Positions 27,688 through 37,189 are shown, counted from the first letter of the stretch. The stretch: DNA of 64,000 nt from CAWCAW01 sp963714125 (GCA_963714125.1 OY970234.1:2418001-2482000); one strand, 5' to 3'. Program-made: numbers and translations. Notes: generated by a model not told the origin, from the letters alone.

Positions 27688-28806
27688 GTGCACACCGAGA
27701 TCTGTGATCGCCTCGGCATCGAATTCCCGATCTTCGCCTTCACCCACTGCCGCGACGTCGTGGCCGCAGTGTCCAACGCCGGAGGCTTCGGCGTGCTCGG
27801 CGCCATCGGCTTCTCCCCCGAGGAGCTCGAGATCGAGCTGGCCTGGCTGGACGAGCACGTGGGCGACCACCCCTACGGCGTGGACATCGTCATTCCCGGT
27901 AAGTACGAGGGCATGGGCGAGATGGACCCCGTGAAGCTCGAAGCCCAGCTGCAATCGATGGTTCCCGAGGACCACCGGCGCTTCGCCCGGCGCCTGCTCG
28001 ACGAGCACGGCGTGCCCGAGACGCCGGCCGACCAAAAGCGCAGCGGGATGATGGGATGGACCGAAGCCACCGGCAAGCCGCTGCTGGCCGCGGCATTGCG
28101 TCATGACAAGGTCCGCCTTATCGCCAACGCCTTGGGGACGCCGCCGGCCGACATCATCGCCGAGGTGCAGGCCTCGGGCCGCCTCATCGGGGCGCTGGCC
28201 GGCTCGGTCAAGCACGCCTTAGCTCACAAGGAGGCCGGGCTCGACTTCATCGTGTGCCAGGGCACCGAAGGTGGCGGGCACACCGGCGAGATCGGTTCGC
28301 TGGTGCTATGGCCCGAGGTGATCGACGCCGTGGCCCCGCTGCCGGTGCTGGCCGCCGGTGGGGTGGGTAGCGGCCGCCAGATCGCCGCCGCGCTGGCCAT
28401 GGGGGCCCAGGGCGTGTGGTCCGGCACGTTGTGGCTCACGGTGGAAGAAGCTGACACCTCCCCGGGCCAGATGAAGGCCTACCTGGCCGCCACCTCGCGT
28501 GACACGGTGCGTTCGAAGTCCTTTACGGGCAAGCCCTGCCGCATGCTCAAGAACGACTGGACCGAGGCGTGGGAGCGGAGCGACACGCCCGACCCGTTAC
28601 CGATGCCGTTGCAGATGATGGTGGCCATCGATGCCGTGGGGGCCACACACCGCTTCCCTGACCAGGCCAAGGACATCGCCTTCAACCCGTGCGGACAGAT
28701 CGTCGGGCGTGCTACCCACGTCCGCAAGGCCCGTGACGTCATCTACGAGCTGGCCGAGGAGTACGCCGAGGCCGTGGACCGGCTGGCGGCCACCGCTCGG
28801 GTGTAG
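27688..28806 (+). CDS. Nitronate monooxygenase / 2-nitropropane dioxygenase family flavoprotein
   Basis: FMN-binding TIM-barrel protein of 372 residues, starting at GTG 27688 with AAAAGGAG upstream. The FMN-phosphate and substrate regions are recognisable: IVCQGTEGGGHTGEIGS, VLAAGGVGSGRQIAAALAMGAQGVWSGTLWL. This subgroup in actinobacteria often acts as an enoyl reductase-like or nitroalkane-oxidising enzyme; the exact reaction is unknown. Likely in one transcript with the TetR gene. Confidence 0.85.
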   Translation: MHTEICDRLGIEFPIFAFTHCRDVVAAVSNAGGFGVLGAIGFSPEELEIELAWLDEHVGDHPYGVDIVIPGKYEGMGEMDPVKLEAQLQSMVPEDHRRFARRLLDEHGVPETPADQKRSGMMGWTEATGKPLLAAALRHDKVRLIANALGTPPADIIAEVQASGRLIGALAGSVKHALAHKEAGLDFIVCQGTEGGGHTGEIGSLVLWPEVIDAVAPLPVLAAGGVGSGRQIAAALAMGAQGVWSGTLWLTVEEADTSPGQMKAYLAATSRDTVRSKSFTGKPCRMLKNDWTEAWERSDTPDPLPMPLQMMVAIDAVGATHRFPDQAKDIAFNPCGQIVGRATHVRKARDVIYELAEEYAEAVDRLAATARV

Positions 28807-28834
28807 AGGGACCGCGCCCCGCCGGGGGCAGCAA

Positions 28835-28850
28835 TAGGTCGCACGACCTA
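28835..28850. promoter_or_regulatory. Perfect 7-bp inverted repeat upstream of ABC exporter
   Basis: TAGGTCG-CA-CGACCTA: two perfect arms separated by only two bases, too tight for a good RNA hairpin and more like a protein-binding site. It lies about 87 bases before the ABC ATPase start and 29 bases after the flavoprotein stop. A TAGAGT at 28897-28902 could be the -10 box downstream of it. Confidence 0.5.
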
Positions 28851-28936
28851 GCTCGATATCACGGGGGGCGACCAGCGCGGCGACTTTGCGCGCGCGTAGA
28901 GTGACGGATCCGCACCTGCCACCCTTTGGGCACTCA

Positions 28937-29977
28937 ATGGACCGGGCTCGGGCGCCGATGACCTATCGCATCATGGGTCTTCGTGGCGGCTCCGATCGGC
29001 CTGGTGATGTTCACTGCGGCCCGGCACTGTGTTTTTCGGGCGTGGAACATCGCTATCGCTCGGTCGTGGCTTTGGACAACCTCAACTTTGAGGTGGCCCG
29101 GGGGGAGACCCTCGCCTTGTTGGGCCCCAACGGCGCCGGTAAGTCGACGGCCATCTCTTTGCTCCTCGGGCTGCAGCGCACCCAAAGCGGCGCCGTCACC
29201 GTCCTCGGCACCGACCCTCACACCGCCATGGCCTCGGGAAAGGTCGGGGCCATGCTCCAAGTGGGGGGCGGCAGCGGCCTCCCCCACGGGGTCAAGGTCG
29301 CGAAGTTGGTGACCATGGTGTCGAAGCTCTACCGCCGTCCCGCCCCCGTGGCTCGCACGCTGGCCCGGGCCGGTCTGACTCAGCTCGCCGACCGCCACGT
29401 GCATCGCCTGTCGGGAGGCCAGGCCCAACGGGTCCGCTTTGCCTTGGCCATCGCCGGTGATCCCGAACTTGTGTTCCTCGACGAGCCCACCGTGGCCATG
29501 GACGTCGAGGGCCGGCGCAGCTTCTGGGACATGATGCGCGGCTTTGCCGGTGAGGGACGCACCGTCGTCTTCGCCACCCATCACCTCTATGAGGCCGACG
29601 CCGTCGCCGACCGTATCGTCGTGATGCGCAAGGGCACGGTGGTGGCTAACGGGGCCGCCTCGACCATCAAGGCCGCCGCCCCTACCCGCCGGGTGCGCTT
29701 CGTGTGTCCGAACGCTGATGTGGCTCGGCTACGCGAGCTCGACGGGGTCGACACGGCCTGTGTGCGCGGTTCGGAGGTAGTGCTCGACTCCCTTGACGCC
29801 GACGCCACCGTGCGGGCCGTGGTGGCGGCCGGTGTCGCCTTCAGCGACATTTCCGTGACCGCCGCCGATCTCGAGCAAGCCTTCATGGCGCTGACGTGTG
29901 ATCTCGTCAAAGCGGAAACCGTCGACGACGCCGTGTCGGGACGCGTGGCCGAAGCCGAGACGCGGCCCACCTCGTGA
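28937..29977 (+). CDS. ABC transporter ATP-binding protein (ABC-2 type)
   Basis: ATPase subunit of an exporter, 346 residues from ATG 28937; ATG 28958 or 28973 may be the true start, since no ribosome site stands out and the domain begins only at CFSGVEHRY. Walker A is GPNGAGKST, the signature LSGGQAQRVRFALAI, Walker B LVFLDEPTVAMDV, and switch His in FATHHLYE. The usual C-terminal extension of drug/lipid exporters follows. The stop overlaps the permease start. Confidence 0.9.
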   Translation: MDRARAPMTYRIMGLRGGSDRPGDVHCGPALCFSGVEHRYRSVVALDNLNFEVARGETLALLGPNGAGKSTAISLLLGLQRTQSGAVTVLGTDPHTAMASGKVGAMLQVGGGSGLPHGVKVAKLVTMVSKLYRRPAPVARTLARAGLTQLADRHVHRLSGGQAQRVRFALAIAGDPELVFLDEPTVAMDVEGRRSFWDMMRGFAGEGRTVVFATHHLYEADAVADRIVVMRKGTVVANGAASTIKAAAPTRRVRFVCPNADVARLRELDGVDTACVRGSEVVLDSLDADATVRAVVAAGVAFSDISVTAADLEQAFMALTCDLVKAETVDDAVSGRVAEAETRPTS

Positions 29978-30723
29978 CCGAGCTGGGCGCATTTCTGCGC
30001 TTCGAAGTCCTGCGCCTGTTGCGCAACATCCGCTATGTGGGGATCACGGTGGGCTTCCCCGTCGTCTTCTACATCCTGTTCCTCCACAACGAGCACCCGG
30101 GAACACCCATCGCGGGAACGAACTGGAAGACCTATTTCATGGTCTCTATGGCCAGCTTCGGCGCCATGGTGGCCGCCCTCAACGCCGGCGGCACCAGGCT
30201 GGCCGCCGAGCGGGCCTCGGGCTGGACCCGCCAACTACGCGTCACCCCGCTGCCGGCGTGGAGCTACGTCACCACCAAGATCGCCGCCTCCATGGTGATG
30301 ACCTTGCCCGTCATCGCTCTGGTGGAGCTGACGGGTCGCCTTATGGGCGGCGTGCAGTTGGGGATCGGGACCTGGGTGGCGCTCACCGTGGTGATGTGGG
30401 TCAGCGCCCTGCCTTTTGCCGCCCTGGGCGTGCTGGTCGGATTCGTGGCCTCAAGTGAAACGGCGTACCCGCTTGTCACCGCTTTGATGTTCTTGTTGAG
30501 CTTTTTTGGTGGACTGTTCACGCCGGTGAAGGACCTCCCCGCCACGCTGCGCCAAGTAGCTGAATTCCTGCCCAGCTTCCACAACGCCTCCTTGGGATGG
30601 GCGGTGGTGGCCGGGCACGATCCCCGCATCGCCGACGGCGCCGTATTGCTGGGTTACGCGGCGTTGCTCGGCCTGGCCGTCACGTGGCGCCACCGCGTGG
30701 AGGAGTCCCGGGCCTTCGCCTGA
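29974..30723 (+). CDS. ABC-2 type permease
   Basis: A 249-residue membrane subunit with about six helices, pairing with the ATPase just upstream (four-base overlap). It begins TELGAFLRFEVLRLLRNIRYVG and has the ABC-2 pattern of a long N-terminal amphipathic segment and the helix GLFTPVKDLPATLRQVAEFLP near the C-terminus. Substrate is unknown; DrrAB-like drug or lipid export is typical of the family. Confidence 0.88.
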   Translation: MTELGAFLRFEVLRLLRNIRYVGITVGFPVVFYILFLHNEHPGTPIAGTNWKTYFMVSMASFGAMVAALNAGGTRLAAERASGWTRQLRVTPLPAWSYVTTKIAASMVMTLPVIALVELTGRLMGGVQLGIGTWVALTVVMWVSALPFAALGVLVGFVASSETAYPLVTALMFLLSFFGGLFTPVKDLPATLRQVAEFLPSFHNASLGWAVVAGHDPRIADGAVLLGYAALLGLAVTWRHRVEESRAFA

Positions 30724-30743
30724 CCCGCCTGGCGGCGCGTCGG

Positions 30744-33146
30744 CTAGGCCGACGTGGTGATTGACGACGGCACTGCAGTTCCGGCCGGCTCGGGATAACC
30801 GAAGAGGAATCCTTGGGCAAAGGCGCACCCAGCCCGGGCCAGGAATTCGTATTGCAGCTCCGTCTCTACCCCTTCGGCCACCACTTCGAGCCCGAGGGCG
30901 GCCGCCAGCTGGATGACGGCGTTGACGATGGCTTCGTCTTGGCTCGAGCTCCCCAACCCGGCCACGAACGATCGGTCGATCTTGACGATGCTGACGGGGA
31001 GCTCCTTCACGTAGCGCAGCGAGGAGTAGCCGGTGCCGAAGTCATCGATGGCGAGTTCGATGCCCAGCGCGTTGAGCTCCTCGAGGTGCTTACGCGCCTC
31101 CTGACGATCAGAAGGGAGCACCGTCTCGGTTACCTCGAGTTGGAGCTTCACCGAGCGGGGGTCGACGCCGGCGTTGCGCAGTGTGGTGGCCACGCTGGTG
31201 GCCAGGTCGGGCTCGATGAGCTGGCGCCCGGACAGGTTCACGCTCAGGCCTAGCCGCTCATTCGGTTCCAAGGCGGCGTTCCACTCGCTCACCTGCTGCG
31301 CTGCTTGGGCCAGCACCCAGGATCCGATGGGCACGATGAGACCGGTCTGTTCGGCCACATCGAGGAACGACGCCGGCAACAAGAGGCCTCGAGTGGGGTG
31401 CTGCCAGCGCAACAGCGCCTCCACGCTGACGGTCCGGCGCGACGCCACGTCGACGATGGGCTGGTAGTAGACCACGAGCTCGTTGCGTTCGATGGCGCGC
31501 GCCAACGCCGTTTCGGTGTGGACGCGCTGGCGGGCGAAGGCGCGCGTCTTCTGGTCGAAGAGTTGGATGCGGCCCGGCCCACTGCGGGCCTTGGCCAAGT
31601 ACATGGCGAAATCAGCGTCGCTGAGCAGCTCCTCAGGGCTGGCGTCGGTGTCGTCCACGAAGGCCACACCGATGCTCACGCCGATATGGAACTGCTCGCC
31701 TTTGAGGGTGAACGGGTAGTCGAAGGTCTCCCGGGTCCGTTCGGCCAATGCCAGTGCCGCATCGTGATCCACCATCCCCTCGCACAGCATCACGAACTCG
31801 TCGCCGCCGAAACGGCACAGCGTGTCGGTGTCACGCAGCACGTCTCGGAGGCGGTCAGCCACGCGTACCAGCAGCTCATCACCGGCTCCATGACCCAGGC
31901 TGTCGTTGACGAGCTTGAAACGATCGAGGTCCAAGAACATCACCACCGGCGGAGGCCCTTCCTTGCGAGCACTCCGACTGATGGCTTGACGGAGCCGGTC
32001 CACCAGCAGCAGCCGGTTGGGCAGCCCCGTCAACGGATCATGCAGGGCCTGGTGGGCCAGGAGCGCCTCCGCCTCCTTGCGCTCGGTGACGTCGCGCACG
32101 TTGCCGACGTAGCCCGCCACCGACGGACGCAGGCGCAGGTCGCTCACCACCGCCTCGACGTGGCGCCACACACCATCGGCGTGCTTCATCCTGAACTGCA
32201 CCGGCTCGTTGGCCCCCACCTCTTGCAGGTGCGACGCGAACCGCTGCTCGACGGTCGTCCTCTCGTCGGGATGGACCAGATCGGTGGCCCGCAGCCCAAT
32301 GACCTGGTCGGGCGCCCTCCCCAACAACGCCGTAATGGCCGGGCTGGCGTAGGTGATGACGCCTCTCTCGCCCATAACCAGCGTGGTGTCGCTTGAGTTC
32401 TGCACCAACGACCGAAAGCGGTCTTCGCTGGTGGCCATGGATGCCTCGGCTTTCTCCTTTTGCTCGATGGTGGCGCCGGCCATGCGGATGATGAAAAGGA
32501 GCACGAACGCGCTCATGACGCCAAGGGCGGTGCTCCTCGGCAACGACAAGAAAGACGGAATCCAACCCTGCCAAATGCCTATCTGGCCGATACTGATCCC
32601 GATGACGCTCCAAAACGCCGTGACCCTCCAGGTCTGTGAACCATCGTGCGACACATTCTCGAGGGCGATGAAGGCGAAGGCGCCGATGAGCGCCGGTCCC
32701 CACCCCGACAGGTAGATCACCGTGGTCACGGCGGCCACGTGCCACGCCACCCGTAGTCGCAACGAGAACGTGGAGGGCCGGCGCCGCCACAGCACCTCGC
32801 AGAAGCCAGACCCCGCCGGGATGACCACGAATATGGCCACCCACAGCCAAATGGGTTCTTTGGCCACCAGGCCCAAGTGCCGCAGGAGCACAATGGCTAC
32901 CAAGGCCACCGGGCCCATGATGTAACTCAGCACCATGGGGTCCAAACTCAGCTTGCGGGACGACTTGGCGTCGGGGCGCGGCGATGCTGAGTCGTCCTCG
33001 GTGGCCGTTTCGGACACCTCGAGATCTGACACCCTGGCAATGGGCAACGGCGTCGAGCCTTTCGCCTCGGATACAGGCAGGCGTCCTGGTATCGGCCAAT
33101 TGCGGGGTCTTCTTGAACTGCCCGGCGCCATCGGCACTCTGGACAC
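30744..33146 (-). CDS. Membrane PAS-GGDEF-EAL protein (cyclic di-GMP turnover)
   Basis: An 800-residue sensor with about six N-terminal helices (residues 70-222), a PAS domain (about 240-355), a GGDEF domain with intact RFGGDEF at 445-451, and an EAL domain with VEALLRW. An inhibitory I-site RDTD lies exactly five residues before GGDEF. Both domains look catalytically complete (EAL also has NLSGRQL and DDFGTGYSS). It may make or break c-di-GMP according to an unknown signal. GTG 33146 and ATG 33131 are both possible starts. Confidence 0.92.
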   Translation of the reverse strand: MSRVPMAPGSSRRPRNWPIPGRLPVSEAKGSTPLPIARVSDLEVSETATEDDSASPRPDAKSSRKLSLDPMVLSYIMGPVALVAIVLLRHLGLVAKEPIWLWVAIFVVIPAGSGFCEVLWRRRPSTFSLRLRVAWHVAAVTTVIYLSGWGPALIGAFAFIALENVSHDGSQTWRVTAFWSVIGISIGQIGIWQGWIPSFLSLPRSTALGVMSAFVLLFIIRMAGATIEQKEKAEASMATSEDRFRSLVQNSSDTTLVMGERGVITYASPAITALLGRAPDQVIGLRATDLVHPDERTTVEQRFASHLQEVGANEPVQFRMKHADGVWRHVEAVVSDLRLRPSVAGYVGNVRDVTERKEAEALLAHQALHDPLTGLPNRLLLVDRLRQAISRSARKEGPPPVVMFLDLDRFKLVNDSLGHGAGDELLVRVADRLRDVLRDTDTLCRFGGDEFVMLCEGMVDHDAALALAERTRETFDYPFTLKGEQFHIGVSIGVAFVDDTDASPEELLSDADFAMYLAKARSGPGRIQLFDQKTRAFARQRVHTETALARAIERNELVVYYQPIVDVASRRTVSVEALLRWQHPTRGLLLPASFLDVAEQTGLIVPIGSWVLAQAAQQVSEWNAALEPNERLGLSVNLSGRQLIEPDLATSVATTLRNAGVDPRSVKLQLEVTETVLPSDRQEARKHLEELNALGIELAIDDFGTGYSSLRYVKELPVSIVKIDRSFVAGLGSSSQDEAIVNAVIQLAAALGLEVVAEGVETELQYEFLARAGCAFAQGFLFGYPEPAGTAVPSSITTSA

Positions 33147-33212
33147 TCACCCGAGGCCTCACCCGCGGGCACCGGGGCACCGGTGTCTCAGGGGTGGCTC
33201 AGTCAGGCGCAG

Positions 33213-33473
33213 TCAGTTGTAGTTCTCAATCACGGTGACGTCCGCCGGCTCACCGTCGGGGTCGGCGCCCGGGCTTAACGCCACCTCGAAGCCGTCCACC
33301 ACGTCAACGCGTTGCACGGCGTCGACGTGGCAACGCCCCACTCCACCCCATTTGGTCTTGGCCTTGGCCTTGGCATCGACGGCATCGTCGGCCACCACGA
33401 AGACGACTTCGTGGTCCTCGCCCATACGGTCCCCCGCAATGGGGCCGCCGAGGAAGGCTGCATAGAGGTGCAC
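33213..33473 (-). CDS. DUF1543 domain protein
   Basis: A small protein of 86 residues. It matches the DUF1543 pattern: LYAAFLGGPIAG at the start, DHEVVFVVADDA, and VDVVDGFEVAL. Members are about 80-200 residues and have no known function. It starts at GTG 33473, six bases after a TAGAGT hexamer, suggesting a leaderless mRNA. Divergent from the PPK2 gene. Confidence 0.75.
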   Translation of the reverse strand: MHLYAAFLGGPIAGDRMGEDHEVVFVVADDAVDAKAKAKTKWGGVGRCHVDAVQRVDVVDGFEVALSPGADPDGEPADVTVIENYN

Positions 33474-33479
33474 CGGAGC

Positions 33480-33485
33480 ACTCTA
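33480..33485 (-). promoter_or_regulatory. Candidate -10 box of DUF1543 gene
   Basis: On the minus strand this reads TAGAGT, followed by six bases and the GTG start at 33473. The spacing is what a leaderless promoter needs. A -35 is not evident. Confidence 0.4.
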
Positions 33486-33558
33486 ACAATCACGATATGA
33501 GAACCAGGCGAGCGCTACCTGCGCACCGGGTCGTAACGTGGCGTATGGACAACGCGCC

Positions 33559-34491
33559 ATGAGCCTGGATCACCACGTCGTCGAGGAACTCATGGTGCAC
33601 CCCGGTGATGCCGCCTCGCTCCCCACACGGGCCACCGACGCCACCTCGTCCTGGCCTGGCGCCGAGGGACGTGGCGCCGCACGGGCCGCGGCCGAAAGGG
33701 ACCTGGAGACGTGGCGCGACGAACTCGATGCATCCCAAGAACTGCTCTATGCCAGTGGCACCTGGGCGCTGCTGATCATCTTTCAGGGACTCGACGCGGC
33801 CGGCAAAGACGGCACCATCTCGCATGTCCTGTCGGGGGTCAACCCGCAGGGATTTTCGGTGACGTCGTTCAAGGAGCCGTCCACCGAGGAACTCAGCCAC
33901 GACTTCCTGTGGCGTTGCGTCAAGGCGTTACCCGAACGGGGCCGGATCGGGATTTTCAACCGCTCGTACTACGAGGAGGTCCTGGTCCCTCGGGTCCATC
34001 CCGAGATCCTGGCCGCCCAACATCTGCCCACCACGCCGGCGCAGTCAGCGGGTGAGGCAGCGACGGCGACCGAGCGGCTGTGGCGTCATCGCTACGGGGA
34101 CATCAACTCCTTTGAGCGCCACCTCACTCGCAGCGGCACACGCATCGTGAAATTCTTCCTCCACGTCTCCAAAGCCACCCAAAGAAAACGGCTCCTGGAG
34201 CGACTGGACGACCCGGCCAAGCACTGGAAGTTCTCGGTGAGCGACGTCAGCGAGCGCGCCCACTTCGAGGCCTATCAGCACGCCTATGAAGAGGCGCTGA
34301 CGGCAACGTCAACGGCGTGGGCACCGTGGTACGTGGTCCCCGCTGATCACAAGTACCTGATGCGCGCCCTGGTGGCCGGAGTGCTCGCCGGTGCACTCGG
34401 TCAGTTGGACCTCCACTTGCCAGAACTCACCCCCGAAAGCCGGGTGGCCCTGGACGCGGCGCGCGCCACGCTTTTGGCCGAGGACGGCTGA
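33559..34491 (+). CDS. Polyphosphate kinase 2 (PPK2), class III-like
   Basis: PPK2 enzymes use polyphosphate to phosphorylate nucleotides. From ATG 33559 the protein has 310 residues (GTG 33538 would add seven). Walker A is GLDAAGKDGT, and the lid region is FNRSYYEEVLVPRVHPE. The stretches SGVNPQGFSVTSFKEPS and HDFLWRCVKALPERGRIGIF fit the class III enzymes, which can convert both AMP and ADP. Class is inferred from remembered family motifs. Confidence 0.9.
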   Translation: MSLDHHVVEELMVHPGDAASLPTRATDATSSWPGAEGRGAARAAAERDLETWRDELDASQELLYASGTWALLIIFQGLDAAGKDGTISHVLSGVNPQGFSVTSFKEPSTEELSHDFLWRCVKALPERGRIGIFNRSYYEEVLVPRVHPEILAAQHLPTTPAQSAGEAATATERLWRHRYGDINSFERHLTRSGTRIVKFFLHVSKATQRKRLLERLDDPAKHWKFSVSDVSERAHFEAYQHAYEEALTATSTAWAPWYVVPADHKYLMRALVAGVLAGALGQLDLHLPELTPESRVALDAARATLLAEDG

Positions 34492-34514
34492 GCAGGGCCA
34501 CATCGAAGTGTCAG

Positions 34515-34534
34515 CCTCCGGTCATTGACCGAGG
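34515..34534. terminator. Hairpin at convergent PPK2 / hydrolase ends
   Basis: An imperfect stem (CCTCCGGTC pairing with GACCGAGG, one bulge, loop ATT) in the short convergent gap, overlapping the stop codon of the hydrolase gene. It could end both transcripts; there is no T-run. Confidence 0.35.
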
Positions 34535-35376
34535 TGACGCCGGAAGAATTCGATGGCGGCCGCGCTGCTCGCCTCGAACCCTGACGAGTACGCGTCAAAG
34601 TGATTCCCGGGAATCTCGACGACTTCGACATGGTGAGCCTGGGGCTCCATGGCCAGTAGCGCGTCAGGCGGAGTCAGGTGATCGCCGGGCGCAGCCACGA
34701 CAAGGAGAGGTACCCGCAGCCGCGCCAGGGAATCGAAAGGCGTGTAATCGGCAGCGTCGAGAAATCCGGCCACCAGCAGCTCGTTGCGCCACGCCGGGGC
34801 GCGCGTGGCCGCCGCGTCGCTGAACCACTGATGGGCGCCGTCGAGATACATGATCCCGACCCCATCGGGTTGGTCCGTGGTGGCGGGCACCACGGCACTT
34901 GGATCGTGGACGGCCTTGACCACGGCATCGATGACCCCCGCCGGCGGCTCGGATCCCCCCACGCCGAGAAAGGGGACCTGCGCCACGCCGGCGGCGATGG
35001 GGAGCTCCTCGGCACAAAGGGTGATGACATGGGCTCCGGAAAAGCTCGATCCCCAGATGCCGATCCGATCGCCATCAACAGCGGGGGCGGCCGCCAGCCA
35101 GGACACGGCGTCGCGATATCCCTGATGCTGAAGGACCGGTGAAGCCGACTGGCGGGGCTCGCCGCTGCTGGCGCCGAAGCCGAAGTGGTCATAGACGAGC
35201 GTCGTGAATCCGGCTCCCGCGAAGGCGGTGGCGTAGTCGTCCAGGAACATCTCTTTCACGGCCGACAAACCGTGGGCCATGACGATGCCGGGGGCACCGT
35301 GGCGCTCGGCTTGATAGAGCCAGCCTCGAAGCGTTGCCCCGTGAGATGGAAACTCGACGTCGAGGCGCGCTGGCAT
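34522..35376 (-). CDS. Alpha/beta hydrolase
   Basis: A 284-residue hydrolase, probably cytoplasmic. The nucleophile elbow is WGSSFSGAH (a GxSxS variant seen in this subgroup), the oxyanion strand is VMAHGLSAVKEMFL, the acid is in APGDHLTP, and the His in IPGNHFDAY. These residues and the start PSHGATLRGWLY suggest an acetyl-xylan-esterase or dienelactone-hydrolase-like group, substrate unknown. It begins about 40 bases after the next minus-strand gene. Confidence 0.82.
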   Translation of the reverse strand: MPARLDVEFPSHGATLRGWLYQAERHGAPGIVMAHGLSAVKEMFLDDYATAFAGAGFTTLVYDHFGFGASSGEPRQSASPVLQHQGYRDAVSWLAAAPAVDGDRIGIWGSSFSGAHVITLCAEELPIAAGVAQVPFLGVGGSEPPAGVIDAVVKAVHDPSAVVPATTDQPDGVGIMYLDGAHQWFSDAAATRAPAWRNELLVAGFLDAADYTPFDSLARLRVPLLVVAAPGDHLTPPDALLAMEPQAHHVEVVEIPGNHFDAYSSGFEASSAAAIEFFRRHLGQ

Positions 35377-35416
35377 CGGTGCCGAGGCTACTGGACCCGG
35401 TTCGCCGTCGGGCTGT

Positions 35417-36427
35417 TCACGAACGCGGCGCTCCGCTTGATGTGAGCGCCACGCCCAATGTGCTGGCCACCATGTGCAAGAACGTCTGGTTCGGATCGCT
35501 CACTGTCGATTGGCGCATCCCGTTGATGCTGAGCGCGTAGCCGCCGCACTGGGCAGCGTCGCCGGTGATGGAGGCGACGGCGCTCCCCTGTCGATTGGCC
35601 AACACGACCTGGAATCTCAGGCCCGTCCACGCCGGACAGTTGAGGATGGGAACGTCGTCTACGGGCAAAGCGTCGACGACGGCCACGTAGCGCGCCACGA
35701 CAGCGCCAGAGGTGGAGGTGACCGGCGGTGCCAACGTGGTGCTGGTGGCGGTGACACCGTCAGACCCGGGGAGTTCGGTCACCGTGATCGAATCCACGTC
35801 GGGGGGGATCAAAGAAGCGCGGGTGCGCAGCGGATCCCAGATCACCTGGGCATCGGCTCGCATGCCCACCATGCCGGGCCCGTCGGGGGCCACCATGACG
35901 GCGAGCTGCATCCAGGTCACAGCGGGGCCCTGAGACGCGAAACTCCAGCCGACGCCTTGCCACTCGACCACGCCGTGCAAGAAGGAGGCCCCCGTGGCCG
36001 CCATGTCCGCACCGGGCGGAGCGTGCGCCCGCAGCCACGCCACCACCGCCGGCAACGAGCCCGGCGCCGTCCACCAGGCGGATCGGTCAACCAAATACGG
36101 CGAACCAGGCACCACGCCAGGATGAGCCAGAGCCGGGGACCCCGGTGGTGGCGAAGACGCCGGCTCCGCACCCGTTGGCAGGGGAACCGCGGTGAGCAGC
36201 GTCCCCGCCGCGAGTTGGGCGGACACGAAATGCGGATCGGGCACATTGGCCGGAGGCGGTGGCAGTGCCGGGGCCCGAGCCGATGCCCGAGCCGATGCCC
36301 GAGACAACGTCGTCGACACCTGGCCCGCTTGGCCCGCCATGAGCACGAGGATGGCGATCATCACCGCGCTGACGGCGGCCATCGGGAGCCTTGCCATCCA
36401 CCAAGGCAGCTTTTGGGGCCGGGCCAC
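35417..36427 (-). CDS. Hypothetical exported or membrane-anchored protein
   Basis: I do not recognise this 336-residue protein. It has one N-terminal hydrophobic helix (MAAVSAVMIAILVLMAG) after a short basic tail, then an Ala/Arg/Ser repeat (ASARASARA) and a Pro-rich linker, then a folded part ending near two Cys (NCPAW and AQCGGYAL) that could pair. It is probably an anchored extracytoplasmic domain. No catalytic motif is visible. Confidence 0.6.
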   Translation of the reverse strand: MARPQKLPWWMARLPMAAVSAVMIAILVLMAGQAGQVSTTLSRASARASARAPALPPPPANVPDPHFVSAQLAAGTLLTAVPLPTGAEPASSPPPGSPALAHPGVVPGSPYLVDRSAWWTAPGSLPAVVAWLRAHAPPGADMAATGASFLHGVVEWQGVGWSFASQGPAVTWMQLAVMVAPDGPGMVGMRADAQVIWDPLRTRASLIPPDVDSITVTELPGSDGVTATSTTLAPPVTSTSGAVVARYVAVVDALPVDDVPILNCPAWTGLRFQVVLANRQGSAVASITGDAAQCGGYALSINGMRQSTVSDPNQTFLHMVASTLGVALTSSGAPRS

Positions 36428-36490
36428 ATCTCTTTGACGACGGATGGGGTCAGCCAGTTCCCGTCGGGCACCACGGCCCGACCGCTCCGA

Positions 36491-37189
36491 TTACAGCAAG
36501 GCCCGAAGCTCGGCGTCGTCGGTCTCGATGTCGGCCCGCAATGCCGGCAGCAACGATGCGTTAACTCGCTCTTTGGTGATCCGGTGCGCCTGCATGTTCA
36601 GCAGGGCCAGAGCCTCGGCGCTGGCCACGGCCGCCTCTTTGACGTCAGCCGCCGCCACGACCCGGTCCAAGAACCCCGCCGTCAACGCCTCCTCCGGCGA
36701 GAACGTCTCGGCCAGCGTCACCGCTCGATGGAAGTGTGCCGGCGTCAGACGTTGTCGGCAGATATCGATGGCGGCTCTGGGCATGGGGAGTCCGATGGCG
36801 ACCTCGTTGGCGACGATCCGATACGGGCCGCTGCCGCCCACGCGGTAGTCCGCCGACAGGAGCAGGAAGACGCCCATGGCGATGCAGTGTCCGGTACAGG
36901 CCAACACGACAGGAGTGGGAAACGCCAACGCTCTGGCCGCCAACTCGAAGCCCGATCGCAGCATGTCCAGGGCCTCAGGGCCGCCGCCTTGGAGCACCTT
37001 GAGATCGAAGCCGGCCGAGAACATGTCGGTGCGTCCGGCCACCACGACAACAGCACCATCGGTTTCGGCTTGGTCGAGAGCGGCACCCAGCTCCGAAAGC
37101 ATCGTCGGCGACAACACGTTCACCTTGCCGTCGTCCATCTCGATCAGGGCCACGGCGTCGCGACGCGTATAGGAAACGAGATTGGTCAT
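36491..37189 (-). CDS. Crotonase/enoyl-CoA hydratase family protein
   Basis: A 232-residue crotonase-fold protein, shorter than most hydratases. It has the oxyanion segments DMFSAGFDL and CTGHCIAMGVFLLLSADYR, but the catalytic loop reads VANEVAIGLPMPRAAI, with one Glu at the first position and Pro rather than Glu later. It resembles the small SpcH/ECI-like members that may be isomerases. The start MTNLVSYTRRD has AGAGGAG upstream. Confidence 0.82.
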   Translation of the reverse strand: MTNLVSYTRRDAVALIEMDDGKVNVLSPTMLSELGAALDQAETDGAVVVVAGRTDMFSAGFDLKVLQGGGPEALDMLRSGFELAARALAFPTPVVLACTGHCIAMGVFLLLSADYRVGGSGPYRIVANEVAIGLPMPRAAIDICRQRLTPAHFHRAVTLAETFSPEEALTAGFLDRVVAAADVKEAAVASAEALALLNMQAHRITKERVNASLLPALRADIETDDAELRALL

